A DNA stretch of 64,000 nucleotides from Tropicibacter sp. R16_0 (GCF_017743935.1 NZ_JAGHRE010000009.1:1-64000); one strand, 5' to 3'. Counted from the stretch's first letter, positions 8,583-16,457 are shown. The notes: generated by a model from the letters alone, not told the origin. Numbers and translations: made by a program.

Positions 8583-9871
8583 TCATCGCGGGAAGTCTCT
8601 TTATTGTCTGCCTGATGCTCTTGCTGGGTGTGAGCGTCTTCGTCGCATTCGGTGCCGTACTGATTTTCATTGCGATGGTCGGCGACCAATCGATCACCGG
8701 ATACCTTCCAACCGGATCCACCGGCATTCGAACCTTGGTTCTGTTGGCAATCCCGCTGTTCATGATTGCGGGCGCAATCATGGAAAAGGGAAAAATCGCT
8801 GCTCCTTTGGTGGCGCTGGCAGAAATGTTCGTCGGACACATCAAAGGTGGGTTGAGCGCAGCCGGCGTCATCGCATGCGGGGTTTTCGGCTCGATTTCAG
8901 GCAGCGCCAACGCAACACTCACCTGTATCGGCGGCATCATGATGCCGCATTTGAAACGCGCCAACTATCCGGGGGGACAGTCGGCCGCCCTGATCGTCGC
9001 GGCAAGCCCACTGGGCCTGCTGATCCCACCAAGTTCGTCACACATCCTTTACGGCTGGGTTGCACAACAGCACGTGCTTAAGTGCTTTCTTTCAACCGTC
9101 ATTCCGGCCCTCATTCTGATTACGCTGCTGATTGTGGTGAACCAGTTTCTGCTGCGCAAATACGATGACATCAATCTGACGGATCGACCCAAACCGTTTC
9201 TTCCGACCTTTGGTGTTCAAGCGCGTCTGGCAGGACCTGCATTGATGATGCCGCTCATCATCTTGGGCGGGATCTATGGGGGCATCATGACCCCGACCGA
9301 AGCTGCCGGAATTGCAGTGGTCTATTCGATCCCGATCGCGATCTATTTCTACCGTGGTCTGACCTGGAAAACGCTGGCGCAGACGATCCAGAACTCTGGC
9401 GTGACGGTTGGTGTGGTCATGGTCATGATCTTCATGGTGCTGATCGTATCGGACAACCTGATCTCTCAGGGGGCGCCGCAATTGGCCAAAGATCTGGTTT
9501 ATTCGGTTTCGGACAACCCAATCGTGATCTTGCTGATGATCAACATCGTGATGATCCTGATCGGGATGCTGATGGACGATATCTCGGGACTGCTTTTGGC
9601 AACCCCGATCCTGTTGCCCATCGCCCAAAGCACCGGGATGGACCCGATCCATTTTGCTGCCGTGATCGGGGTCAACCTGGGCATGGCCAACATCACTCCG
9701 CCGACCGCGCCGCTTCTCTACCTGGGTGCTCAGGTCTGTGACGAACCGGTGTCGCGCATGTTGTGGCCGACGCTAATTTTCATCGTCTTCGCCTGGCTGC
9801 CCACGCTGATGCTGACGACATTTGTGCCCGAGCTGGCGCTGTTCCTGCCGGACCTCCTGCTCGGCAAATGA
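8579..9871 (+). CDS. TRAP transporter large permease, DctM family
   Basis: A 430-residue integral membrane protein with about 12 hydrophobic segments. Start at the ATG at 8579 overlapping the DctQ stop; a longer open frame from 8453 runs over DctQ. Family motifs include IPLFMIAGAIMEKG, FGSISGSANATLTCIGGIM and NLGMANITPPTAPLLYLGAQV. It is the sodium-coupled transport subunit that accepts ligand from the DctP receptor. It completes a three-part TRAP system at 6897-9871 and is followed by a UspA-type gene. Confidence 0.93.
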   Translation: MIIAGSLFIVCLMLLLGVSVFVAFGAVLIFIAMVGDQSITGYLPTGSTGIRTLVLLAIPLFMIAGAIMEKGKIAAPLVALAEMFVGHIKGGLSAAGVIACGVFGSISGSANATLTCIGGIMMPHLKRANYPGGQSAALIVAASPLGLLIPPSSSHILYGWVAQQHVLKCFLSTVIPALILITLLIVVNQFLLRKYDDINLTDRPKPFLPTFGVQARLAGPALMMPLIILGGIYGGIMTPTEAAGIAVVYSIPIAIYFYRGLTWKTLAQTIQNSGVTVGVVMVMIFMVLIVSDNLISQGAPQLAKDLVYSVSDNPIVILLMINIVMILIGMLMDDISGLLLATPILLPIAQSTGMDPIHFAAVIGVNLGMANITPPTAPLLYLGAQVCDEPVSRMLWPTLIFIVFAWLPTLMLTTFVPELALFLPDLLLGK

Positions 9872-9898
9872 AACGCTGCTCCCTTGCTTGAACAAATG

Positions 9899-9922
9899 CG
9901 CATCCCCCTTTCCGGGGGTGCG
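9899..9922 (+). terminator. Weak stem-loop after TRAP permease
   Basis: A GC-rich hairpin with arms CGCA(T)CCCCC and GGGGGTGCG, a single bulged T and a 5-base loop, 28 bases after the DctM stop. No T tract follows, so termination would be incomplete and the uspA-type gene at 9958 may be co-transcribed. Confidence 0.4.
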
Positions 9923-9957
9923 TGGCAACCACAAGATCAGAATGCGAGATAATCAAC

Positions 9958-10368
9958 ATGTATAACAACGTACTTGTAGCGCTTTCTTTGGAACACGGCA
10001 TCAGCGAACAGGCCCTGTCCGCCGCGCGTGCGCTTTTGTCCGAGGGCGGCAAGATCACCGCAGCCCATATCCACGAACCACCCAACAAGCAGATCATGTA
10101 TTACATGGAGCAGAACGTGGTCGAAAAATCCTATCAAAAGGCCGAGGCCGGTCTGGCCGACAGGCTCCAGTCCGAGGCGGACGTCAGTGCGGTCATTCTG
10201 GAAAGCCAGTCAGCGGGCCGCGCGATCACGGAATACGCGAACACAAAAGGGATCGACTGCATCGTGATCGCGTCGCACAGACCCGGCATGAAAGAGTTCT
10301 TCTTGGGCTCGACCGCCGCACTTGTTGTGCGTCACGCACTCTGTTCGGTTCATGTGCTGCGGGTGTGA
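9958..10368 (+). CDS. UspA-family protein linked to TRAP transporter (TeaD-like)
   Basis: A 136-residue cytoplasmic universal stress protein. Start chosen at 9958 (MYNNVLVALSLEHG); the open frame extends upstream to 9922 but that would run into the hairpin region. The C-terminal nucleotide-site region reads IVIASHRPGMKEFFLGSTAALVVRHA, a form of the G-x2-G-x9-G(S/T) ATP motif. It follows a complete TRAP operon, the same arrangement as teaABC-teaD of Halomonas, where TeaD binds ATP and tunes transporter activity. A role in regulating this transporter is inferred from that arrangement. Confidence 0.85.
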   Translation: MYNNVLVALSLEHGISEQALSAARALLSEGGKITAAHIHEPPNKQIMYYMEQNVVEKSYQKAEAGLADRLQSEADVSAVILESQSAGRAITEYANTKGIDCIVIASHRPGMKEFFLGSTAALVVRHALCSVHVLRV

Positions 10369-10517
10369 CGACGCCCGCCCGGGCTGATCAGGCAGAGGTG
10401 GGGCTTCCTTTTGGTTGCCATACCGGGCGTTTCCCGTCACTTGATTTGGGGACGTCAAACGGAAGCTAGGTTTGCGCCGGTCACGCTGTTCGCACCACAC
10501 AGCCAATCCGTCAAACC

Positions 10518-10850
10518 TTAGTCAACGTAAACGCCTGTCGAGGTGTCCCCCTTCTCTCCGACGAACCGAACACCGTTCTCGGTCAGTTCGATGTCATAAC
10601 AGGCCCATAGGCTGGACGGTGGCCATTGGGAACAATATTGGCCATCGCGCACAGCCCAGTATCCCCAGCTGGGTCGGCCCGAGTGATACAGCGTCTTCAT
10701 AGACGGGCGAAAATCCTGCCAGACGCCATCACCGTAGTCGAGTTTCTTGCCCATCAATGCGTCCAGCACACGCGTGTCTTCGGGCTTTTCGCCGGCATTT
10801 GCTGCCGCTGAAGCCGCCAAAGCCACCAAAATCAGGGCAAACCGTCTCAT
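10518..10850 (-). CDS. Small exported protein of unknown function
   Basis: 110 residues from the ATG at 10850 (MRRFALILVALAASAAANA). It has a clear Sec signal peptide and cleavage near ANA-GEK. The mature part is about 90 residues, aromatic-rich (RPSWGYWAVRDGQYCSQWPP), with two cysteines (YCSQW and WACYD) that could pair in the periplasm. The frame stays open far upstream, but that extension is antisense to purB. No family recognised. It is divergent from purB; the 87 bases between them must hold both promoters. Confidence 0.65.
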   Translation of the reverse strand: MRRFALILVALAASAAANAGEKPEDTRVLDALMGKKLDYGDGVWQDFRPSMKTLYHSGRPSWGYWAVRDGQYCSQWPPSSLWACYDIELTENGVRFVGEKGDTSTGVYVD

Positions 10851-10937
10851 ATACCCGCTCCTGCCTTGTTCATTTGTCGCCGCGAGTTTAAGACGCGCGC
10901 GATCCCCCGTGCCAATCACAATAAGGTGCCGCTGCCA

Positions 10938-12242
10938 ATGATTCCCCGCTATTCCCGCCCCGACATGGTCGCTATCTGGTCGCCCCAGACCAAATTCCGC
11001 ATCTGGTACGAGATCGAGGCCCACGCCTGTGATGCGATGGCCGATCTGGGTGTGATCCCGAAAGAGAACGCCGAGGCGGTGTGGAAAGCCAAGGACGTCG
11101 AATTTGACGTCGCCCGTATTGACGAAATCGAAGCCGTTACCAAACACGACGTCATCGCGTTTCTGACGCACCTGGCCGAACACGTAGGCTCCGAAGAGGC
11201 CCGCTTTGTGCACCAGGGCATGACCAGCTCGGACGTGCTGGACACCTGCCTGAACGTGCAACTCGTGCGCGCTGCCGACATCCTGCTCGAAGGGGTGGAC
11301 CGGGTGCTGGCCGCGCTGAAAACCCGCGCTTACGAGCATAAGGACACCGTTCGCGTGGGCCGTAGCCACGGCATTCACGCCGAGCCCACCACCATGGGCC
11401 TGACATTCGCGCGTTTCTACGCCGAGATGGACCGTAACAAGGCGCGTCTGATCGCGGCACGTGAGGAAATCGCCACTGGTGCAATTTCCGGCGCGGTTGG
11501 CACATTCGCCAACATCGACCCAGCGGTTGAGGAACACGTCTGCGAGAAGCTGGGGCTGAGCCCCGAGCCGATTTCGACCCAGGTGATCCCGCGCGACCGC
11601 CACGCGATGTTCTTTGCCACCCTGGGCGTCATTGCCAGCTCGATCGAAAACATCGCCGTGGAAATCCGCCACATGCAACGCACCGAAGTGCTGGAGGGCG
11701 CCGAGTTCTTCTCGATGGGTCAAAAAGGCTCCTCCGCGATGCCGCACAAGAAGAACCCGGTTCTGACCGAAAACCTGACCGGTCTGGCCCGTCTGGTGCG
11801 CATGGCCGTTGTTCCGGCGATGGAAAACGTGGCGCTCTGGCACGAGCGTGACATCTCGCACAGCTCGGTCGAGCGCGCGATTGGCCCCGATGCCACCATC
11901 ACGTTGGACTTTGCCCTGCACCGCCTGGCCGGTGTGGTCGAAAAGATGCTGATCTTCCCCGACAACATGCTGGACAACATGAACAAGTTCCCCGGTCTGG
12001 TGATGTCGCAGCGTGTTCTGCTGGCGCTGACCCAAGCCGGTGTCAGCCGCGAGGACGCCTATTCCATGGTCCAGCGCAACGCGCTGAAGGTTTGGGAACA
12101 CCGCGTCGATTTCCGAGAACAGCTGCTGGCCGACGCCGACGTCGTGGCCGCCCTGGGCGAAGATGGCATCAACGAAAAGTTCGACATGGGCTATCACACC
12201 AAACATGTCGACACGATTTTCAAGCGTGTCTTCAAAGACTAA
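10938..12242 (+). CDS. purB: Adenylosuccinate lyase
   Basis: A 434-residue member of the fumarase/aspartase superfamily. It cleaves SAICAR to AICAR + fumarate and adenylosuccinate to AMP + fumarate in purine synthesis. Start at the ATG at 10938 (MIPRYSRPDMVAIW), after AAGGTG. The superfamily signature, GSSAMPHKKNP, lies near residue 265, the flexible catalytic loop. TSSDVLDT near residue 95 and GRSHGIHAEPT near residue 140 (catalytic His) are also intact. The length is standard. A perfect terminator follows. Confidence 0.97.
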   Translation: MIPRYSRPDMVAIWSPQTKFRIWYEIEAHACDAMADLGVIPKENAEAVWKAKDVEFDVARIDEIEAVTKHDVIAFLTHLAEHVGSEEARFVHQGMTSSDVLDTCLNVQLVRAADILLEGVDRVLAALKTRAYEHKDTVRVGRSHGIHAEPTTMGLTFARFYAEMDRNKARLIAAREEIATGAISGAVGTFANIDPAVEEHVCEKLGLSPEPISTQVIPRDRHAMFFATLGVIASSIENIAVEIRHMQRTEVLEGAEFFSMGQKGSSAMPHKKNPVLTENLTGLARLVRMAVVPAMENVALWHERDISHSSVERAIGPDATITLDFALHRLAGVVEKMLIFPDNMLDNMNKFPGLVMSQRVLLALTQAGVSREDAYSMVQRNALKVWEHRVDFREQLLADADVVAALGEDGINEKFDMGYHTKHVDTIFKRVFKD

Positions 12243-12264
12243 GCACCCCAAGTTCACGTAATGC

Positions 12265-12294
12265 AAAGACCGGCCCTCGTGCCGGTCTTTTTCG
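12265..12294 (+). terminator. purB rho-independent terminator
   Basis: Perfect 10-base stem AAAGACCGGC / GCCGGTCTTT, 6-base loop, then TTCGTTT. It begins 23 bases after the purB stop. Confidence 0.9.
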
Positions 12295-12375
12295 TTTGTA
12301 CGCTCAATAGGAACTTTCCCTTTGGAAATGCCCCGTCTCGGCGTATCCTGCATCTACAAAATGGGAGGACGGATC

Positions 12376-12534
12376 ATGAAAGTCGGAACTCTTGTGCTGA
12401 CCGCGGCGCTATTGCTGCCCTCGATTGCTGCGGCGATGGGGTGCTCGGGTCGCGAACATCAGGTGCAATCCTGCGCAGCAGGCACCACTTGGGATGCGAA
12501 CAGCCAAAGCTGTGTCAAAATCGTAAGCAGCTGA
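12376..12534 (+). CDS. 52-residue secreted Cys-containing peptide with C-x5-WD-x5-CVK motif
   Basis: Start at the ATG at 12376, with GGGAGGA seven bases upstream. A hydrophobic signal peptide (about 20 residues, ending AAA) leaves a mature peptide of about 32 residues with three cysteines. The C-terminal part fits C-x5-W-D-x5-C-V-K (cysteines flanking AAGTTWDANSQS). The same spacing occurs in the next gene downstream (12636). The pattern is loosely reminiscent of small disulphide-bonded carbohydrate-binding modules, but I cannot assign a family. It is flanked by terminators on both sides and so is an independent transcription unit. Confidence 0.7.
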   Translation: MKVGTLVLTAALLLPSIAAAMGCSGREHQVQSCAAGTTWDANSQSCVKIVSS

Positions 12535-12558
12535 CATACATCTCACAGGTTTTTTATT

Positions 12559-12595
12559 GCGGACGCGCCGATTTGAGGGGCGTCCGCCTTTTTTT
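12559..12595 (+). terminator. Rho-independent terminator of the small secreted peptide gene
   Basis: Perfect 8-base stem GCGGACGC / GCGTCCGC with a 13-base loop and a run of seven T after the stem, 24 bases past the stop codon. Confidence 0.9.
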
Positions 12596-12635
12596 GCACT
12601 AAACTCTGAGCAAGTGATCAATTGGAGTGACTGTA

Positions 12636-13184
12636 ATGCGTGTTCTTCTTGCCTTGGCCATCGCCCTGCCCGGATATGCCTTTGCCGCTGGTGGCAATGG
12701 CGACGGCGGCACCACCTGGACCAACCCGCCCGAGCCGTCCGAGACCACCAAAACCTGCAAGGGCGTGCGCGTCTGGGACGAGAAAAAGAAGCGTTGCGTG
12801 AAGCCAAAGAATTCGTCTCTGGACACCGACACGCTGTATGGCGCGGTGCGCGAGTTGGCTTATGCCGGGCGGTATGACGACGCGCAGGGCGTGCTCTCGG
12901 CAATAGACGATCAAAACGACGACAGAGTGTTGACCTATTGGGGCTTTACACACCGCAAACTGGGCCAGATCGAATTGGCAAACGCCTATTACGACAAGGC
13001 CATCAGCACCAACCCCGACAACATCCTGGCGCGCAGCTACATGGGCCAAGGCTTTGTCGAACAAGGGAAACTTGATCTGGCCATTGCACAATGGCGCGAA
13101 ATCAAGGCCCGCGGTGGCGAAGGATCCTGGGCCGAGGCATCGCTGCGCGAAGCCATTCGCACCGGAACCACATACAGCTACTGA
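12636..13184 (+). CDS. Exported TPR-containing protein with N-terminal C-x5-WD-x5-CVK motif
   Basis: 182 residues from the ATG at 12636 (MRVLLALAIALPGYAFA), with TTGGAG eight bases upstream. A signal peptide is followed by a Gly/Asn/Thr-rich linker, then the motif C-KGVRV-WD-EKKKR-CVK, identical in spacing to the preceding gene. Residues ~65-170 form two to three tetratricopeptide-like helical pairs (LTYWGFTHRKLGQIELANAY, ARSYMGQGFVEQGKLDLAIA). TPR proteins are protein-binding scaffolds, so a periplasmic partner is likely but unknown. Confidence 0.8.
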   Translation: MRVLLALAIALPGYAFAAGGNGDGGTTWTNPPEPSETTKTCKGVRVWDEKKKRCVKPKNSSLDTDTLYGAVRELAYAGRYDDAQGVLSAIDDQNDDRVLTYWGFTHRKLGQIELANAYYDKAISTNPDNILARSYMGQGFVEQGKLDLAIAQWREIKARGGEGSWAEASLREAIRTGTTYSY

Positions 13185-13201
13185 TTTTCAGTCTTTCTTT
13201 A

Positions 13202-13248
13202 CTGCCTGTGGGCTAGCGTCATGATGATGATGACGGACCCACAGGCAG
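13202..13248 (+). promoter_or_regulatory. Nested stem-loop covering the ribosome site of the FliG-like gene
   Basis: A perfect 11-base inverted repeat, CTGCCTGTGGG (13202-13212) and CCCACAGGCAG (13238-13248), encloses a second perfect stem, CGTCAT (13217-13222) / ATGACG (13230-13235). The only Shine-Dalgarno-like sequence before the ATG at 13253 is AGGCAGG (13243-13249), which lies in the right arm. The element may control translation by hiding the ribosome site. It could also end the TPR transcript, but no T tract follows. Confidence 0.6.
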
Positions 13249-13252
13249 GCAT

Positions 13253-14365
13253 ATGCAAGACGACAGAGCATTGATGCAATTGGCCCCATTGGCACCGCCG
13301 ATGGCCGACAGTGTGATCGAGGTGAATACAAACCCTCCGGTCGAGGAGGTGCGCGTCGCCCGACACCTTAGCGGGCGGGCCAAGGCGGCCATCGTGGTGC
13401 GGCTTTTGCTGAATGATGGCGCCGACATTCCATTGGAAGAACTGCCAGAAGAGCTGCAAACCAAGCTGACCGAACAGATGGGTGAGATCGGTCTGGTCGA
13501 TCGCGTGACCTTGGGTGCCGTGGCGCATGAATTTGCCGAAGCGCTCGAAGGGATCGGTCTGTCAATGCCCCATGATCTGGCCGGGGCGCTGAATGTGCTG
13601 GACGGCAAGATCGGTGCGCGCACTGCCGCCAAGCTGCGCAAGCAGGCCGGTGTCAAGCAGTCCGGCGACCCTTGGGTCCGACTCAAGGCGCTGCCCGCCC
13701 CGGAACTGGCGGAACTGGCGCAGGCCGAAAGCACCGAAGTTGCCGCTGTTCTGCTGTCAAAACTGGATACCCCAAAAGCCGCCGAAATGCTGGGACAGTT
13801 ACCCGGACCAGTGGCCCGCCAAATCACCTATGCGGTATCAAAGACCGGCAAAGTCACACCAGAAGCTGTTGATCGAATTGGGTTTTCTCTTGTAGCACAA
13901 ATGGATCAGCGCCCGATATCGGCCTTTGCCGATGACCCCGACAAACGGGTCGGCGCCATCCTGAACCAATCTGCCGCAAACACGCGCGACGACATGCTGA
14001 CCTCGCTCGATGCCGAGGATGAGGTTTTTGCCACCTCCGTCCGCAAGATGATCTTTACCTTTGCCCACATCTCGGAACGGGTGACGGAACGCGACGTGCC
14101 TGCCGTGGTGCGCGCCGTGGATCAGGACGAATTGGTCACCGCCCTGGCCGCCGCCACCGATGAAAAGAACGCCCCTGTTGTCGAGTTTCTGCTTGGCAAC
14201 ATGTCTGCTCGGATGGCCGACAACCTGCGCGAAGAAGTAGAAGAACGCGGCACCATCAAGCGCGCCGATGGCGAAAGAGCCATGAACGCCGTTGTCAATG
14301 CGATCCGGGGGCTCGAAGACGAAGGCACCATAACTCTGAAGGTCGAAGAAGAAGAGGACGAGTAA
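13253..14365 (+). CDS. fliG: Diverged flagellar motor switch protein FliG homologue
   Basis: A 370-residue protein with the FliG domain order. N-terminal domain: LSGRAKAAIVVRLLL and EFAEALEGIG. Middle ARM-like domain: VAAVLLSKLDTPKAAEMLGQLP. C-terminal torque domain: VRKMIFTFAHISE, VVRAVDQDELVTALA and FLLGNMSARMADNLREE. FliG couples stator ions to rotation of the flagellar rotor. Differences from E. coli FliG: the EHPQ motif of the middle domain reads ESTE, and the charged pair aligned with D288/D289 reads T-E, while the arginine aligned with R297 is kept. No other flagellar gene is in the window. It may be the housekeeping FliG or a diverged paralogue. Confidence 0.72.
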   Translation: MQDDRALMQLAPLAPPMADSVIEVNTNPPVEEVRVARHLSGRAKAAIVVRLLLNDGADIPLEELPEELQTKLTEQMGEIGLVDRVTLGAVAHEFAEALEGIGLSMPHDLAGALNVLDGKIGARTAAKLRKQAGVKQSGDPWVRLKALPAPELAELAQAESTEVAAVLLSKLDTPKAAEMLGQLPGPVARQITYAVSKTGKVTPEAVDRIGFSLVAQMDQRPISAFADDPDKRVGAILNQSAANTRDDMLTSLDAEDEVFATSVRKMIFTFAHISERVTERDVPAVVRAVDQDELVTALAAATDEKNAPVVEFLLGNMSARMADNLREEVEERGTIKRADGERAMNAVVNAIRGLEDEGTITLKVEEEEDE

Positions 14366-14669
14366 ACCGCGCCCGCCCGAACATCGAACACTCAGTACTC
14401 GCGTTCGGCCGGTGAGTCTGCGCGCAAGCAGGCGCCTTGACCGTGCCCATTGGCCTGCGTCGCAAACCGCAGTTCAGTCTCCATCTCCGCTGATGGGGCT
14501 CGACGTCTCGACGAACCTGTACGGCAGTGAACACAGCGGCGCTTGGTCCACCTTGCATTTCCCGCATGGACAGCGCCACGACCCCCGCCTATGACGTTTG
14601 CATGCTCACAATTTTCGAGCGATGCTAAGTCACAGGCCCCAGAATGATTTCATCGAACTGTTCCAGCAC
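14366..14669. other. Intergenic region without a convincing gene
   Basis: About 300 bases between the FliG-like gene and the DMT permease. Open frames here are short, lack ribosome sites and have no recognisable product. An upstream TTG at 14598 and ATG at 14622 could extend the permease N terminus into it. I see no terminator with a T tract and no RNA gene. Confidence 0.5.
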
Positions 14670-15533
14670 ATGACCAACGGGCCAGACACCCAAGGCAAAG
14701 CCATCCTGCTCATGGTTGGCGCGATCCTATTCTTCACGCTGATGGACGCCTCGGTCAAAGCACTGACTCCGCGTTTTGGCATCCTCCCCAGCCTTTGGGC
14801 ACGGTACGGCGGGCAAATGCTGCTTGTCTTTGTTCTGGTTCTGCCGCGCCTGCATCGGGTTGTTCGCACAAAATACCCTGTCCTGCAGTTCCTGCGCTCA
14901 TTGTTGTTGATGGGGGCCACGGGGTTCTTCTTTCTGGCTCTGTCCCTCATCCCCCTGACCGATGCCACAGCGTTGATGTCGGTCAACCCGGTTCTGATCA
15001 CCTTGGGCGCGGCCCTGTTCCTGCGCGAACCCCTTGGCCCCCGCCGGATCATCGGCATCATCGTCGCCCTGTGCGGCGCGTTGATCATCATCCGCCCCGG
15101 CAGCAGCGTTTTTTCGCTGGCCTCTCTGTATCCCTTGGCTGCCGCCTGCTGCTACACGGGCTATGCGCTGCTCACCCGCAAGGTCGGCCCGGATGAGGAT
15201 GTCTGGACCTCGCTCTTTTACACCGGCCTGGTCGGCACGGTCATCATGAGCCTGGTCGCCCCGCCCTACGCTCAGATGCCGGATGCCACCAGCTGGGGTT
15301 TGATCGCCATGGTCGCAGTCTTTGGCACCATCGCACAAATGCTTCTGATCCGGGCCTTTACCCTGGGCCAGGCCTCGATGCTGGCGCCCTATGCCTATTG
15401 TGGTCTGGGCTTTGCCGCTGTCTGGGGCGCGGTGTTCTTTGGCGAGTTTCCCGACATCTGGACCATCTGCGGCGCGCTTGTGATCGCCGGGGCGGGCCTA
15501 TATGTGTGGCATCGCGAAACAAAAACGTCGTGA
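14670..15533 (+). CDS. DMT-superfamily (EamA) transporter
   Basis: A permease of about 287 residues with ten hydrophobic segments in two EamA repeats. The first repeat begins GKAILLMVGAILFFTLMDAS and the second begins near SVFSLASLYPLAAACCYTGY. Such proteins export or import small metabolites; the substrate cannot be inferred. The start is uncertain: ATG 14670 gives the usual short N terminus, whereas ATG 14622 or TTG 14598 would add 16-24 polar residues, and none has a good ribosome site. The stop is nine bases before the acyltransferase gene, suggesting an operon. Confidence 0.85.
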   Translation: MTNGPDTQGKAILLMVGAILFFTLMDASVKALTPRFGILPSLWARYGGQMLLVFVLVLPRLHRVVRTKYPVLQFLRSLLLMGATGFFFLALSLIPLTDATALMSVNPVLITLGAALFLREPLGPRRIIGIIVALCGALIIIRPGSSVFSLASLYPLAAACCYTGYALLTRKVGPDEDVWTSLFYTGLVGTVIMSLVAPPYAQMPDATSWGLIAMVAVFGTIAQMLLIRAFTLGQASMLAPYAYCGLGFAAVWGAVFFGEFPDIWTICGALVIAGAGLYVWHRETKTS

Positions 15534-15542
15534 GGCGCAGTC

Positions 15543-16457
15543 ATGCCCGTTGAAAAGTCAGAACTCTCCCGGTTTGAACGGGCGAAATACCGTGCTTCCT
15601 TTTTCTTTCTGCGCGCCTTTATCGGCGGCATGCGCAAGCTGCCCTATGACACGCGGATTGCGGCAATGGGGTCGTTTATCAGCGCGATTTCGCCACTGGT
15701 GGGGTTCCGCAAACGGGTGCGCAAGAACCTGAAACTGACCTGCCCGGACCTGCCCGAGGTCGAGGTCAAGCGGCTGACCAAGGCGGTGCCAAATACGGCG
15801 GGCCGCGCTTTGATGGAGCACTTCTCGCCCGAGGATTTCACCGAGCGCCAGAAGAACGCCAAGGTCTCGGGGCCCGGTATCGAAGCCTTTGAACAGGCCT
15901 GTGCCGAGGGCCGCCCGGTGATGTTCATCACCGCACATTTCGGCCACTACCTGGCCGCCCGCGTGGCCTTGCAGCATCGGGTTCAAAAGCCCATCGGCTG
16001 TCTGTATCGCCGTATGGCAAACCCGTATTTCAACGATATCTACGTCGACGCCTTTCACAAAACCGGCGAGCCGATGTTCGAACAAGGTCGCCGCGGCATG
16101 ATGGAAATGGTGCGCTCGCTCAAAAAAGGCGGCATCATCGCGATTGTGTCCGATCTGCACGCCCATGGCGGTGAAGAGCTGCAGTTCTTTGGTCAGCCTG
16201 CGGTGACATCCGTGCTGAACGCGGAATTGGCGATCAAATACAAGGCCGTAACGATTCCTTGTTATGCGGTGCGTGAACCCAATGGGCTGGATTTCGAAAT
16301 CGTGCTGCACGAGCCGATTGAGCACACCGACCCGACAACCATGACCCAACAGATGAACGACGATCTTGAGGTGATGGTGCGCAAACACATGGATCAGTGG
16401 TTCTGGATCCACCGCCGCTGGAAGATGTGGAAGGGCCTCGGCTCGCCCGAAGGTTAA
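15543..16457 (+). CDS. LpxL/HtrB-family lysophospholipid (lipid A) acyltransferase
   Basis: 304 residues. GAGG lies seven bases before the ATG, and the permease stop codon overlaps this leader. The family pattern is clear: an N-terminal hydrophobic/basic membrane-associated segment, PNTAGRALMEHF, a central FITAHFGHYLAARVAL block, GGIIAIVSDLHAHGG, and the C-terminal WFWIHRRWKMW hallmark. LpxL proteins add secondary acyl chains to lipid A at the inner membrane. The catalytic H-x4-D/E dyad would normally read HFGNWE; here it reads HFGHYL, so the acidic partner is absent. Activity on lipid A is therefore doubtful; another acyl acceptor is possible. Confidence 0.82.
   Translation: MPVEKSELSRFERAKYRASFFFLRAFIGGMRKLPYDTRIAAMGSFISAISPLVGFRKRVRKNLKLTCPDLPEVEVKRLTKAVPNTAGRALMEHFSPEDFTERQKNAKVSGPGIEAFEQACAEGRPVMFITAHFGHYLAARVALQHRVQKPIGCLYRRMANPYFNDIYVDAFHKTGEPMFEQGRRGMMEMVRSLKKGGIIAIVSDLHAHGGEELQFFGQPAVTSVLNAELAIKYKAVTIPCYAVREPNGLDFEIVLHEPIEHTDPTTMTQQMNDDLEVMVRKHMDQWFWIHRRWKMWKGLGSPEG

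Noticed and set aside
10851-12353. Long minus-strand open frame extending the small exported protein to 611 codons
   Set aside because: It is antisense to purB, has a composition typical of shadows of high-GC genes, and the clear signal peptide starts at 10850.
14295-14594. Short frames in the fliG-DMT gap on both strands
   Set aside because: No ribosome sites, no hydrophobic or motif features, and they overlap the end of the FliG-like gene or each other.
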